A stretch of DNA of 64,000 nt from Aquitalea denitrificans (GTDB lineage: Bacteria > Pseudomonadota > Gammaproteobacteria > Burkholderiales > Chromobacteriaceae). Below the pieces are notes generated by a model, which was not told the origin of the DNA, ran no database searches, and saw only the letters and a program-made list of their open reading frames with translations. Location of the stretch: contig NZ_CP047241.1 of NCBI RefSeq assembly GCF_009856625.1, forward strand, positions 1-64,000, in the 5' to 3' direction. The position numbers and the translations under genes were made by a program. This document shows positions 8,377-16,105 of the stretch, in pieces (within the stretch, counting starts at the first letter, position 1; each line of letters opens with the position of its first letter).

Positions 8377-8527
8377 GATGCAATTTCTCTGGTTGGCATG
8401 GACTAGAGCGGGACTCTAAGACATGGGACGCGGCGCGGCAAGCTGAATGCCTGGCTGGTGTCGGCATTGCTTGTTGCATATCAAGACAGTTCTCGGCAAA
8501 TGCCCGGGGTTTCGCAGCCATGTGCCG

Positions 8528-8567
8528 TATAATCGCCGCCTTGGCTTGTCGCTGAAGTAACAAGCCA
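8528..8567 (+). promoter_or_regulatory. Candidate -10 box and leader hairpin upstream of cobU/cobP
   Basis: A perfect TATAAT is at 8528-8533 (no good -35 at 17 bp). It is followed in the leader by the hairpin TGGCTTGT (8542-8549) / ACAAGCCA (8560-8567). A CAGGAG Shine-Dalgarno for cobU is at 8612-8617. A GCCGGGACCGGCC stretch near 8586-8598 slightly recalls the B12 box, but the rest of a cobalamin riboswitch is missing and the leader is too short for one. Confidence 0.4.
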
Positions 8568-8627
8568 GCATCTACATCATGTTTTGCCGGGACCGGCCAC
8601 GTTCCGGCGTTCAGGAGCGCACCTTTC

Positions 8628-9152
8628 ATGACCCACCTGATTACCGGCGCAGCCCGCTCTGGCAAAAGCCGCTATGCCGAGCAACTGGCCATCAAGCATG
8701 CTGGCCCGGTCCGCTATGTCGCTACCGCTGAAATCCGGGATGCTGAATTTGCCGAGCGTGTACGTCAGCACCGCCTGCAAAGGCCCGCGCACTGGCAGGT
8801 GCTGGAGGCCGAGCGTAGCCTGGCCGAACTGATCCTGGGGCAGGATCAGGAAGACGGCTTGCTGCTGGTGGACTGCCTGGGCATGTGGCTGATGCGTTTT
8901 TTCCGCAGCGACGACCAGTTCGATGAAATGGATTTCGTGCAGGAGCGGCAATGGCTGCTGGAGGCTATTGATGCAGTACAGGGCCAGTTGTTGCTGGTGA
9001 GCAATGAAATCGGCTGGGGCGTGATGCCGATGAGCCGTGTAGCGCGCCAGTATGGTGACTTGCTGGGCCGGTTAAACCAGGATATTGCCGCCCATTGCCA
9101 GCGTGTGACGCTGATCGCCTGCGGCTTGCCGCTGGTACTCAAGAGCACGTGA
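8628..9152 (+). CDS. cobU: Bifunctional adenosylcobinamide kinase / adenosylcobinamide-phosphate guanylyltransferase
   Basis: Phosphorylates adenosylcobinamide and then adds GMP, giving the activated substrate used by CobS. The 174-residue protein starts with the P-loop GAARSGKS (residues 7-14). Other family signatures are the HRLQRPAHW segment that holds the guanylylated His, LLVDCLGMWL (Walker-B-like), and VSNEIGWGVMP. In alpha- and some betaproteobacteria the same enzyme is called CobP. It is transcribed divergently from cobT-cobC-cobS. Only the late, salvage-compatible steps of cobalamin synthesis are in this window; corrin-ring genes are not. Confidence 0.94.
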   Translation: MTHLITGAARSGKSRYAEQLAIKHAGPVRYVATAEIRDAEFAERVRQHRLQRPAHWQVLEAERSLAELILGQDQEDGLLLVDCLGMWLMRFFRSDDQFDEMDFVQERQWLLEAIDAVQGQLLLVSNEIGWGVMPMSRVARQYGDLLGRLNQDIAAHCQRVTLIACGLPLVLKST

Positions 9153-9256
9153 TAGCGGCGGTTTTCCCGCTGTCGGCGTGGATGGTGTGCCATGCCGGAC
9201 ACAGCAAGACATAGTCTGGTTTGACGCTGGACTGGCTGGCCGTTATCCTCGCCGCC

Positions 9257-9484
9257 ATGGACAAGGAACTGGAATACCTCGAATCCCGCGTGCAGGCCCT
9301 GATCGCCCGCATCAAGGAGCTGGAAACCCAGAACGGCCGTTTTGCCCAGGCGCTCGCCGAAGCGCTCAAGGAAAACGCCGAGCTGAATTTCCGCGTGAAC
9401 GAAACACGCAGCCGAGTGGCCGCGCTGGTGGAGCGTCTGCCCAAGGCAGACGAGCCGGAGCGGGCCGAAGGAGAGGCAGAATGA
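9257..9484 (+). CDS. Small coiled-coil protein, ZapB-like (TIGR02449 type)
   Basis: A 75-residue, almost entirely helical protein with heptad spacing (KELEYLESRVQALIARIKE, then LEALKENAEL-like repeats) and a charged C-terminus. It lies directly upstream of zapA with an ATGA overlap, the place where a ZapB-like or TIGR02449 protein is commonly found. A role in organising the Z-ring is inferred from this context. The frame can be opened at a TTG at 9221, but the ATG at 9257 gives the usual MDKELEYLE start. Confidence 0.75.
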   Translation: MDKELEYLESRVQALIARIKELETQNGRFAQALAEALKENAELNFRVNETRSRVAALVERLPKADEPERAEGEAE

Positions 9485-9792
9485 GCGATATCGTACAGGT
9501 CGACATTGAACTTCTCGGTCGCCATTTCACTATCGGTACGCCCACGGACGAGCGTGAAACATTGCTCGAAGCTGTCCGGCTGCTGCAAGGCAAGGTCGAT
9601 CTGATCCAGCAGCATGGCAAGGTGATGGATGCCGACAAGATCGCCATCATGGCCGCGCTGAACATTGCCCATGATTTATTACGCACCAAAGTGGGAGAGG
9701 GCTTGGAAATGGCCTCGTTCCAGCGTAAAATACGCAACATGAGCGAAGCAGCCGATACGGCACTACGCGAAAGCCAGCAAGCCCTGTTCTGA
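9481..9792 (+). CDS. zapA: Cell division protein ZapA
   Basis: A 103-residue cytoplasmic FtsZ-binding protein that bundles FtsZ protofilaments at the division site. The N-terminal VQVDIELLGRHFTIGTP strand pair and the following DERETLLEAVRLLQGKVD helix are the ZapA globular domain; the C-terminal half is the coiled coil that makes the tetramer. Start ATG 9481 overlaps the upstream coiled-coil gene by 4 bases. The gene is followed by 6S RNA and fau, the classical proteobacterial order. Confidence 0.92.
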   Translation: MSDIVQVDIELLGRHFTIGTPTDERETLLEAVRLLQGKVDLIQQHGKVMDADKIAIMAALNIAHDLLRTKVGEGLEMASFQRKIRNMSEAADTALRESQQALF

Positions 9793-9837
9793 TTTCTGAT
9801 CACCAAACAGGAACTGGCCAACACCCAGATCAGTTTA

Positions 9838-10016
9838 TCCCCTGCGGTGTTCGTGAAGGCAAACAATTCCTTTGTACCAATGCGTTCGCTTTTGGTCGCC
9901 AGCGTGAGTCACGGGTGTGTCGCGTTCCTTGTGGATGCGCCCGAAGTGGCTGGCAGGTGGCCCTCCCTGGAAACAGGGTACAAGCGAATTATGCCCAAAC
10001 GACACTCGCGGGGGTC
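9838..10016 (+). ncRNA. ssrS: 6S RNA
   Basis: A non-coding stretch of about 180 bases between zapA and the 5-formyl-THF cyclo-ligase gene, the conserved location of 6S RNA. The ends pair: CCCCTGCGGTGTTCGT at 9839-9854 with ACGACACTCGCGGGG at 9999-10013, giving the long closing stem. Internal segments such as CCCTCCCTGG / AAACAGGG also pair. 6S RNA mimics an open promoter and sequesters sigma-70 RNA polymerase in stationary phase. Exact ends are estimated from the closing stem. A reading frame crosses this region but is not coding in character. Confidence 0.85.
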
Positions 10017-10024
10017 TCCCTTCC

Positions 10025-10056
10025 ACGACCCGGCGCACTCTGCTCCGGGTCGTTTT
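10025..10056 (+). terminator. Terminator after 6S RNA
   Basis: ACGACCCGG (10025-10033), an 11-base loop, CCGGGTCGT (10045-10053) and TTT. It lies between 6S RNA and the start of fau, so it probably ends the 6S precursor while part of transcription reads into fau. Confidence 0.7.
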
Positions 10057-10086
10057 CATTTGTGTTTATCTTGTCAGGCTTCTGCC

Positions 10087-10707
10087 ATGCCAACTCCAGA
10101 CACTGCCTTCACCGACAAGATCGCCCTACGCAAAGCCATTCGGCGTCAGCGCATGGCACTGACGCCGACCTACCGCGCCCAGGCCATGCGCGCCGTTGCC
10201 CGCCATGCCAGCCGCTTGTTGCAACGCGGGCGGCGTATTGGCGGCTATCTGGCAGCCGGTTCGGAGCTGGATGTGGAAATCCTGCTCAGCACGGCCCTGC
10301 TGCGTGGTGCCAGCGTGTGGCTGCCGCAGATTCCGGCACGTGGCCGGCGCATGTGGTTTTCCCGCCTGAGTGGCAGTGGGTGCTGGTACCGGCATGCGCG
10401 TTACGGCATCGTGGAATTTGATGGCCCCTGCTTGCGGGCGGAAAAGCTGGATGTATTGCTAGTGCCATTGCTGGCGGTGGATGAGCAGGGCTATCGCATG
10501 GGGCAGGGCGGTGGTTTTTACGACAGCAGCCTGGGTTTTCGCCAGCGCCCGCGCCGTTATGGCAAGCCCTTGCTGGTAGGGGTGGCCTATGATTGCCAGC
10601 GGGTGGCCACCGTGCCGCGCGAGGCCTGGGATGTGCAGCTGGACTATCTGTTGACCGAAAGCGGCCTGCATCGCTTTACCCGTAGCCCAGGCGACAAAGC
10701 CTCCTGA
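10087..10707 (+). CDS. fau: 5-formyltetrahydrofolate cyclo-ligase
   Basis: Converts 5-formyl-THF to 5,10-methenyl-THF with ATP. The 206-residue protein has the N-terminal KIALRKAIRRQRMAL helix, the GGYLAAGSELDVEILL segment and the catalytic loop MGQGGGFYDSSL (G-x-G-x-G-F-Y-D) of the family. The frame stays open to 9847, but that part is 6S RNA; ATG 10087 (MPTPDTAF) fits the usual N-terminus. Also known as ygfA; cotranscription with 6S RNA is established in other proteobacteria. Confidence 0.9.
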   Translation: MPTPDTAFTDKIALRKAIRRQRMALTPTYRAQAMRAVARHASRLLQRGRRIGGYLAAGSELDVEILLSTALLRGASVWLPQIPARGRRMWFSRLSGSGCWYRHARYGIVEFDGPCLRAEKLDVLLVPLLAVDEQGYRMGQGGGFYDSSLGFRQRPRRYGKPLLVGVAYDCQRVATVPREAWDVQLDYLLTESGLHRFTRSPGDKAS

Positions 10708-10717
10708 CGGAGGCTTT
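10696..10717 (+). terminator. Hairpin over the fau stop codon
   Basis: AAAGCCTCC (10696-10704), loop TGAC that contains the fau stop, GGAGGCTTT (10709-10717). A 9-bp perfect stem without a long T run; a weak terminator or a 3'-end stabiliser. Confidence 0.5.
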
Positions 10718-10748
10718 GCGCGGAACGGTGTCTGGTGCCGAAGCTTGT

Positions 10749-10898
10749 TTAGTGATCCCAGTGGTGGCCGTGGCCTTCTCCGGGAACGACCACCATGGGT
10801 ACGAAAACCTCTGGCCCACGGTAGCCGCCACGTGGTGGCACAATCACACAGGCGCTCAGGGCGCTGGCCAGCAATACGCCAATCAACAGGCTTTTCAT
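10749..10898 (-). CDS. Tiny predicted lipoprotein (49 aa)
   Basis: A short gene with a full set of signals: AGGAG Shine-Dalgarno 7 bases before ATG 10898, a signal sequence MKSLLIGVLLASALSAC with lipobox L-S-A-C (Cys17), and a mature part of only 33 residues rich in Gly, Pro and Val that ends in a His-rich tail GEGHGHHWDH. The mature protein should be an outer-membrane-anchored lipopeptide. Similar tiny lipoproteins with GGYRGPEVFVP-like cores occur in betaproteobacteria, as far as I recall, without known function. The HGHHWDH tail suggests metal binding, which is inference only. Confidence 0.75.
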   Translation of the reverse strand: MKSLLIGVLLASALSACVIVPPRGGYRGPEVFVPMVVVPGEGHGHHWDH

Positions 10899-11027
10899 GT
10901 TTGTTCTCCTGACTGCAAGGGCTGTCTGGCCCGGATGTTTATCTTGCCTTCAGGATAATCCAGCCATGCCGTTGTAAGATGCCGTAAATTGTTAAGCCAA
11001 CCATCCATTCATTAACAGACATTTCCT

Positions 11028-11486
11028 ATGCGCTATTGGCTGATGAAGTCCGAACCGGACGAAACGTCGATTGACGACCTGATGGCGGCCCCCGAATGTG
11101 CCTTCGAGTGGACCGGGGTGCGTAATTACCAGGCGCGCAATTTCATGCGGGACGAGATGCAGCCGGGTGATGGCGTACTGTTCTGGCATTCCGGCTGTGC
11201 CGAGCCAGGCATTGCCGGGCTGGCCGTGGTGGCGGGGACGGCCCATGCCGACTCCAGCCAGTTTGATCCGCACAGCCCCTATTTCGACGCGAAAGCCACC
11301 GGGGATGCACCGCGCTGGCAGTGTGTGGATGTCCGTTTCGTGCGCAAGACCCCCTTGCTGACTCCGGCCCTGTTGCGCCAGCATCCGGTGCTGGAACATA
11401 TGCTGGTGTTACGGCGCGGGAACCGCCTGTCCATCACCCCGGTCACTCAGGCTGAATGGGATTACATCACCAGCCAGCTGTGTTGA
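11028..11486 (+). CDS. EVE domain-containing protein
   Basis: A 152-residue single-domain protein of the PUA/EVE fold. The start MRYWLMKSEPDETSIDDL, the WTGVRNYQARNFMRDEMQPGD core and the later FWHSG and SPYFDAKAT segments are the family signatures. EVE domains recognise modified bases in nucleic acids; the stand-alone proteobacterial protein has no firmly assigned role. It follows 6S RNA and fau in many betaproteobacteria. ATG 11028 has no strong Shine-Dalgarno but matches the conserved N-terminus. Confidence 0.9.
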   Translation: MRYWLMKSEPDETSIDDLMAAPECAFEWTGVRNYQARNFMRDEMQPGDGVLFWHSGCAEPGIAGLAVVAGTAHADSSQFDPHSPYFDAKATGDAPRWQCVDVRFVRKTPLLTPALLRQHPVLEHMLVLRRGNRLSITPVTQAEWDYITSQLC

Positions 11487-11537
11487 ACGGCTGGCTTCAT
11501 TTGGCCGCATCGACCCGTCATCGCCGCAAGGAACAGG

Positions 11538-12479
11538 ATGCTCTATCCGCCGTTAATGCCGTTTGCCAGTGGCATGTTGCCGCTGGATGGCCTGCATCAG
11601 ATGTATTGGGAGCAATGTGGCCTGCCCGAAGGCCAGCCCGTGCTCTACCTGCATGGAGGTCCCGGCGATGGCTGCGCGCCGGCCAGCCGGCAGCTGTTTG
11701 ATCCCGGCTTCTACCGGGCGGTGCTGTTTGACCAGCGCGGTAGTGGCCGTTCGGTGCCGCGTGGCGAGCTGCGCGACAACACCACCTTGCATCTGATCGA
11801 TGATATCGAACGCCTGCGTCTGCATCTGGGCATAGAACGCTGGCTGGTGTTTGGTGGCTCCTGGGGCAGTACGCTGGCGCTGGCCTACGCCCAGGCTCAT
11901 CCGCACCGCGTGCAGGGGCTGATTTTGCGCGGGATATTTCTGGGGCGGCAGAGTGAAATCGACTGGTTTCTGCATGGCATGGGGCAGTTTTATCCGGAAG
12001 AGTGGCAGCGCTTTGTGTCTCCCATTCCACAGGCCGAGCGGCTGGACCTGCTGCAGGCGTATTACCGACGGCTGTGTGACCCGGACCCGGCGGTGCATCT
12101 GCCGGTGTGTCGCAGTTGGGGCCGCTACGAGGCGGCATGCGTGGCCATCAGGCAGAATCCCGAGGCCATCACCCGGGCCAGCAGCGAGTATGTTTCCCTG
12201 TCGCTGGCACGGCTGGAGGCGCATTATTTCGTGCACCGCATTTTTCTGCCGGAGGGGCAGTTATTGCAGCAGATAGACCGCATTCGCCACCTGCCTGCCG
12301 TCATCGTGCAAGGACGGTACGATCTGGTCTGCCCACCGGTCACCGCGTGCGAACTGGCCCGGCACTGGCCGGAGGCAGATTTCCAGCTGGTGGAAATGGC
12401 CGGCCACTCCTTGTGGGAAGGTGGCATCCTGCAGTTGCTGATGCAGCAGCTGGAGTCCTTCAAGTACCGCCTGGCGTGA
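11538..12479 (+). CDS. pip: Proline iminopeptidase (S33 alpha/beta hydrolase)
   Basis: Releases N-terminal proline from peptides in the cytoplasm. The 313-residue length is usual. The oxyanion segment YLHGGPGDG, the DQRGSGRS motif and the nucleophile elbow GGSWGST are all present, with later Asp (GRYDLVCPP) and His (AGHSLWE) completing the triad. Start ATG 11538 is preceded by AAGGAACAGG. The gene stands alone between the EVE gene and the leuS promoter. Confidence 0.9.
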   Translation: MLYPPLMPFASGMLPLDGLHQMYWEQCGLPEGQPVLYLHGGPGDGCAPASRQLFDPGFYRAVLFDQRGSGRSVPRGELRDNTTLHLIDDIERLRLHLGIERWLVFGGSWGSTLALAYAQAHPHRVQGLILRGIFLGRQSEIDWFLHGMGQFYPEEWQRFVSPIPQAERLDLLQAYYRRLCDPDPAVHLPVCRSWGRYEAACVAIRQNPEAITRASSEYVSLSLARLEAHYFVHRIFLPEGQLLQQIDRIRHLPAVIVQGRYDLVCPPVTACELARHWPEADFQLVEMAGHSLWEGGILQLLMQQLESFKYRLA

Positions 12480-12664
12480 GCTCATGCATGTGCTGCCGCG
12501 GTAAATTGATGAAAACATTGTCTGCGACTGTGTTCTAAACCAGCCCTGCCGCTACCATCTACCTGCCAGGGTAGTCGCTCTTCATTGTGTGGAAAGCTGT
12601 TTCTGCCTTCTGAGGGCAAGCGTTTGTTTTTGCGCGGCTCTTATCGGCGGGCCCCTCAGGCCGC

Positions 12665-12745
12665 TATAATGGCCCGATTGAATTTGCGACGGACTGCCCA
12701 AGCTGCCCTGCCAGGCGGGGACTTGGGCAGTCCGCCCTTTTGTTT
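12665..12745 (+). promoter_or_regulatory. leuS promoter (-10) and terminator-like leader
   Basis: TATAAT is at 12665-12670 (the -35 is weak). The transcript that would start near 12677 contains a 12-bp perfect stem, GGACTGCCCAAG (12691-12702) with CTTGGGCAGTCC (12722-12733), directly followed by GCCCTTTTGTTTT. This is a complete intrinsic terminator placed 37 bases before the leuS ATG and inside its own leader, so it looks like an attenuator. What would control it is not visible. Confidence 0.55.
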
Positions 12746-12770
12746 TCAGCCTTTCCAGACAAAGATCACC

Positions 12771-15437
12771 ATGCAAGAAACTTACAGCCCGCGCGAAGTC
12801 GAAGCCGCAGCGCAACAGAAATGGCAGCGCACCGCTGCCTTCAAGGCCGTCGAAGACGCCAGCCGCCCCAAGTACTACGCCTTGTCGATGTTCCCTTATC
12901 CGTCCGGCAAGCTGCACATGGGCCATGTGCGCAACTACACCATTACCGACGTGCTGGCCCGCTTCAAGCGTCTGCAAGGCTTCAACGTACTGCAACCGAT
13001 GGGCTGGGACGCCTTCGGTCTGCCGGCCGAAAACGCTGCGATGAAAAACGGCGGCGCTCCGGCGGCCTGGACCTACGCCAACATCGAATACATGAAGACG
13101 CAGCTGGACAGCCTGGGCTTTGCTCTGGACTGGGAGCGCGAGCTGGCCACCTGCAAGCCCGACTACTACCGCTGGGAGCAGTGGCTGTTTACCCGCCTGT
13201 TTGAAAAAGGCGTGATCTACAAGAAAAACGGCGTGGTCAACTGGGACCCGGTGGACCAGACCGTACTGGCCAACGAGCAAGTGGTGGACGGCCGTGGCTG
13301 GCGCTCCGGTGCCGTGGTGGAAAAGCGCGAAATCCCGATGTACTACTTCGCCATCACCAAGTACGCCGACGAACTGCTCACCAGCCTGGACACGCTGGAT
13401 GGCTGGCCGGAACAGGTCAAGACCATGCAGAAAAACTGGATCGGCAAGAGCCACGGCTCCGACGTGGTGTTTGCCTACGACCAGGACAGCATCGGCCATG
13501 GCGGCGAACTGAAGGTGTACACCACCCGTCCGGATACCCTGATGGGCGCAACTTACGTTGCCGTGGCGGCGGAACACCCGCTGGCCACCCAGGCCGCGGC
13601 CAATAATCCGGCGTTGCAGGCTTTCATCGCCGAATGCAAGGCAGGCTCCGTGGCCGAGGCCGATGTGGCCAAGATGGAAAAGAAGGGCATGGACACCGGC
13701 CTGTTCGTCATCCATCCGCTGACCGGTGCCAAGCTGCCGGTGTGGGTAGCCAACTATGTGCTGTGGGGTTATGGCGAAGGCGCGGTGATGGCCGTGCCGG
13801 CACATGACGAGCGGGATTTCGAATTTGCGCATAAATATGGATTGCAAATTGTACAGGTTGTCCAATGGACGGACGGCCATGTTCCTGCAACCCAAAACGC
13901 AACTGGCGGTGGGGCATTCAGACCATTTGATCCCGATAGGTGGAATGAGTACTACGCTCAGCCAGGTGAGCATGTTCCTGAAGCGATAAACGGCTATCAA
14001 CATCGCTATGGATTCATGAATACTAATCAAGCTTTTGATACCATCGTCGGCGATCTGGAAGCCAAGGCTGCCGGCCAGAAGAAAACCCAGTACCGCCTGC
14101 GCGACTGGGGTATCTCCCGCCAGCGCTACTGGGGCTGCCCGATCCCCATTATTCACTGCCCGAGCTGTGGCGACGTGCCGGTGCCGGAAAAAGACCTGCC
14201 GGTCGTGCTGCCGGAAAACGTGATTCCGGATGGCGCCGGTTCGCCGCTGGCCAGAATGCCGGAATTCTACGAAACCAGCTGCCCCAAGTGTGGCGGTGCC
14301 GCCAAGCGCGAAACCGACACCATGGATACCTTTGTGGAATCCAGCTGGTACTACGCCCGCTACGCCAGCCCCAAGTGCGACACCGCCATGCTGGACAAGG
14401 CGGCAGCCGACTACTGGCTGCAAGTGGACCAATACGTGGGTGGTATCGAACACGCCATCCTGCACCTGTTGTACGCACGCTTCTTCCACAAGCTGATGCG
14501 TGACGAAGGCCTGGTGTCCAGCGACGAGCCGTTCAAGAGCCTGCTGACCCAGGGCATGGTGATCTGCGAAACCTTCTACCGCGAGCTGCCTAACGGCAGC
14601 AAGGACTGGATCGCCCCGCAAGACGTGGTGCTGGAGCGTGACGGCAAGGGCAAGATCACCGGTGCAACCCACCGCGTGGATGGCCTGCCGGTGGTGGTGG
14701 GTGGCATCGAAAAGATGTCAAAGTCCAAGAACAACGGCGTGGATCCGCAGGAATTCATCGAGAAATACGGTGCCGATACCGCGCGGTTGTTCATGATGTT
14801 TGCCGCCCCGCCGGAACAAAGCCTGGAATGGTCTGATGCTGGTGTGGAAGGTGCCTTCCGCTTCCTCAAGCGCCTGTGGAAACTGGCCAAGGAACATGCC
14901 GACGCCGGTGTGGTGGCCGCCTATGCCGGTGGCGAGCTGAATGCCAGCCAGAAGGAACTGCGCTTCAAGCTGCACAGCACCATCCAGAAAGTGGCCGACG
15001 ATTACGGCCGCCGCCAGCAGTTCAACACCGCCATCGCCGCGGTGATGGAACTGCTGAACACCTACGACAAGACCGACCGCAGCGATGCCGCCGGCCGTGC
15101 CGTGGCACAGGAGGTGCTGGAAAGCGTCACCCTGCTGCTGTCACCCATCGTGCCGCACATCACCGATGCCATCTGGGCAGTGCTGCGTCCTGGCAGCGAA
15201 GTATTGGCTCAAGCCTGGCCCAAGGTGGACGAGGCCGCGCTGGTGAAGAGCGAAATCGAAATGATGGTGCAGGTGGCCGGCAAGCTGCGTGGCAGCATCA
15301 CCGTGGCTGCCGATGCGGCCAAGGATGTGATCGAAGCCACCGCGCTGGCACATGAGAACGTACAGAAGTTCATGGAAGGCAAACCGGCCAAGAAGATCAT
15401 CGTGGTGCCGGGTCGTCTGGTGAACATCGTCGTGTAA
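12771..15437 (+). CDS. leuS: Leucyl-tRNA synthetase
   Basis: Charges tRNA-Leu with leucine. 888 residues, normal for the bacterial class I enzyme. HMGH (the HIGH motif) is at residues 49-52 and KMSKS at 648-652; the CP1 editing domain is in between (about 225-425), with the conserved HDERDFEFA around residue 345, and the C-terminal anticodon-binding domain follows. ATG 12771 (MQETYSPREVEAAAQ) matches the known N-terminus; the frame is open further upstream through the leader. Odd point: about residues 350-425 (13820-14045) are coded with markedly lower GC and rare codons (AGA, AGG, ATA, many A/T-ending codons), unlike the rest, suggesting a recombined segment. leuS, lptE and holA follow one another, a common order. 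Confidence 0.97.
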   Translation: MQETYSPREVEAAAQQKWQRTAAFKAVEDASRPKYYALSMFPYPSGKLHMGHVRNYTITDVLARFKRLQGFNVLQPMGWDAFGLPAENAAMKNGGAPAAWTYANIEYMKTQLDSLGFALDWERELATCKPDYYRWEQWLFTRLFEKGVIYKKNGVVNWDPVDQTVLANEQVVDGRGWRSGAVVEKREIPMYYFAITKYADELLTSLDTLDGWPEQVKTMQKNWIGKSHGSDVVFAYDQDSIGHGGELKVYTTRPDTLMGATYVAVAAEHPLATQAAANNPALQAFIAECKAGSVAEADVAKMEKKGMDTGLFVIHPLTGAKLPVWVANYVLWGYGEGAVMAVPAHDERDFEFAHKYGLQIVQVVQWTDGHVPATQNATGGGAFRPFDPDRWNEYYAQPGEHVPEAINGYQHRYGFMNTNQAFDTIVGDLEAKAAGQKKTQYRLRDWGISRQRYWGCPIPIIHCPSCGDVPVPEKDLPVVLPENVIPDGAGSPLARMPEFYETSCPKCGGAAKRETDTMDTFVESSWYYARYASPKCDTAMLDKAAADYWLQVDQYVGGIEHAILHLLYARFFHKLMRDEGLVSSDEPFKSLLTQGMVICETFYRELPNGSKDWIAPQDVVLERDGKGKITGATHRVDGLPVVVGGIEKMSKSKNNGVDPQEFIEKYGADTARLFMMFAAPPEQSLEWSDAGVEGAFRFLKRLWKLAKEHADAGVVAAYAGGELNASQKELRFKLHSTIQKVADDYGRRQQFNTAIAAVMELLNTYDKTDRSDAAGRAVAQEVLESVTLLLSPIVPHITDAIWAVLRPGSEVLAQAWPKVDEAALVKSEIEMMVQVAGKLRGSITVAADAAKDVIEATALAHENVQKFMEGKPAKKIIVVPGRLVNIVV

Positions 15438-15443
15438 ATCCCT

Positions 15444-15466
15444 GCCCGCCCTGTTATGGGGCGGGC
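15444..15466 (+). terminator. Hairpin after leuS
   Basis: GCCCGCCC (15444-15451), loop TGTTAT, GGGGCGGGC (15458-15466). There is no T run, so it may be a weak terminator or an intercistronic stem between leuS and lptE. Confidence 0.4.
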
Positions 15467-15544
15467 TAGCAATCCTGCCGGTCAGAATTGCCGCCACGCT
15501 TGCCGTGGGGAAGATCCGACCGGCTCCTGTTACGGAGAACAGGC

Positions 15545-16105
15545 ATGAACCGAATCCTGCACGGGCTGGCACTTGTCAGCGTAGTGTTCCTGCTCAGCGC
15601 TTGCGGTTTTCATCTGAAGGGGATGGGTGGCAGCAGCCGGCCATTGCCTTTTGGCAGCGTGTATGTGGAAGACGGCAGCAGCCAACTGGGTCCTATCCTG
15701 CATGAAACACTGGCGCGCAATGAAAAGCTGGTGTTGCTGACCTCGCCGAAACAGGCAGAGGCAGTCGTCAGTGTGCTGGGTGAACACCAGTCCAAGGAAG
15801 TTTCCACCATCAACAGCGGTGGCAAGGTCAACGAGTACATGCTGACCTATGACGCAACAGTACGCACTGTGCTGGATGGTGTGCCGATGGAACCGGACAT
15901 GGACATCAAGGTACGTCGCTACATGAATTATTCCGATAGCGATGTACTGGGCAAGGAGCAGGAAGAAGCCCTGTTGTGGAGAGATATCCGCCAGGATGCC
16001 GCCGAGCAGGTTGTGCGCCGCCTGGCCTACCTGCAGCGTCCGGCACAGTCGGGCAAATCCGGCCCGCAAAGCCTGAAGCCTGCCAATGCCCAGCCTAAAC
16101 CCTGA
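15545..16105 (+). CDS. lptE: LPS-assembly lipoprotein LptE
   Basis: An outer-membrane lipoprotein that plugs the LptD barrel and helps deliver lipopolysaccharide to the surface. The 186-residue precursor starts MNRILHGLALVSVVFLLSAC, a signal peptide with lipobox L-S-A-C (Cys20), followed by GFHLKG, the hallmark start of mature LptE. Start ATG 15545 has GGAG upstream. Its 3' end overlaps holA by 20 bases, and it follows leuS, the usual order leuS-lptE-holA. Confidence 0.92.
   Translation: MNRILHGLALVSVVFLLSACGFHLKGMGGSSRPLPFGSVYVEDGSSQLGPILHETLARNEKLVLLTSPKQAEAVVSVLGEHQSKEVSTINSGGKVNEYMLTYDATVRTVLDGVPMEPDMDIKVRRYMNYSDSDVLGKEQEEALLWRDIRQDAAEQVVRRLAYLQRPAQSGKSGPQSLKPANAQPKP

Noticed and set aside
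8377..8627. Cobalamin riboswitch between cobT and cobU
   Set aside because: GCCGGGACCGGCC near 8586 slightly recalls the B12 box, but the GCCACTG element and the remaining aptamer are not seen, and the distance from the candidate promoter to the start is under 100 bases.
9847..10086. N-terminal extension of the cyclo-ligase gene through the 6S RNA region
   Set aside because: The frame is open but encodes the 6S RNA and its terminator; relatives start at the MPTPDTAF-like position.
12582..14672. A 696-codon open frame on the minus strand opposite leuS
   Set aside because: Mirror frame of leuS, no recognisable domain; leuS on plus is beyond doubt.
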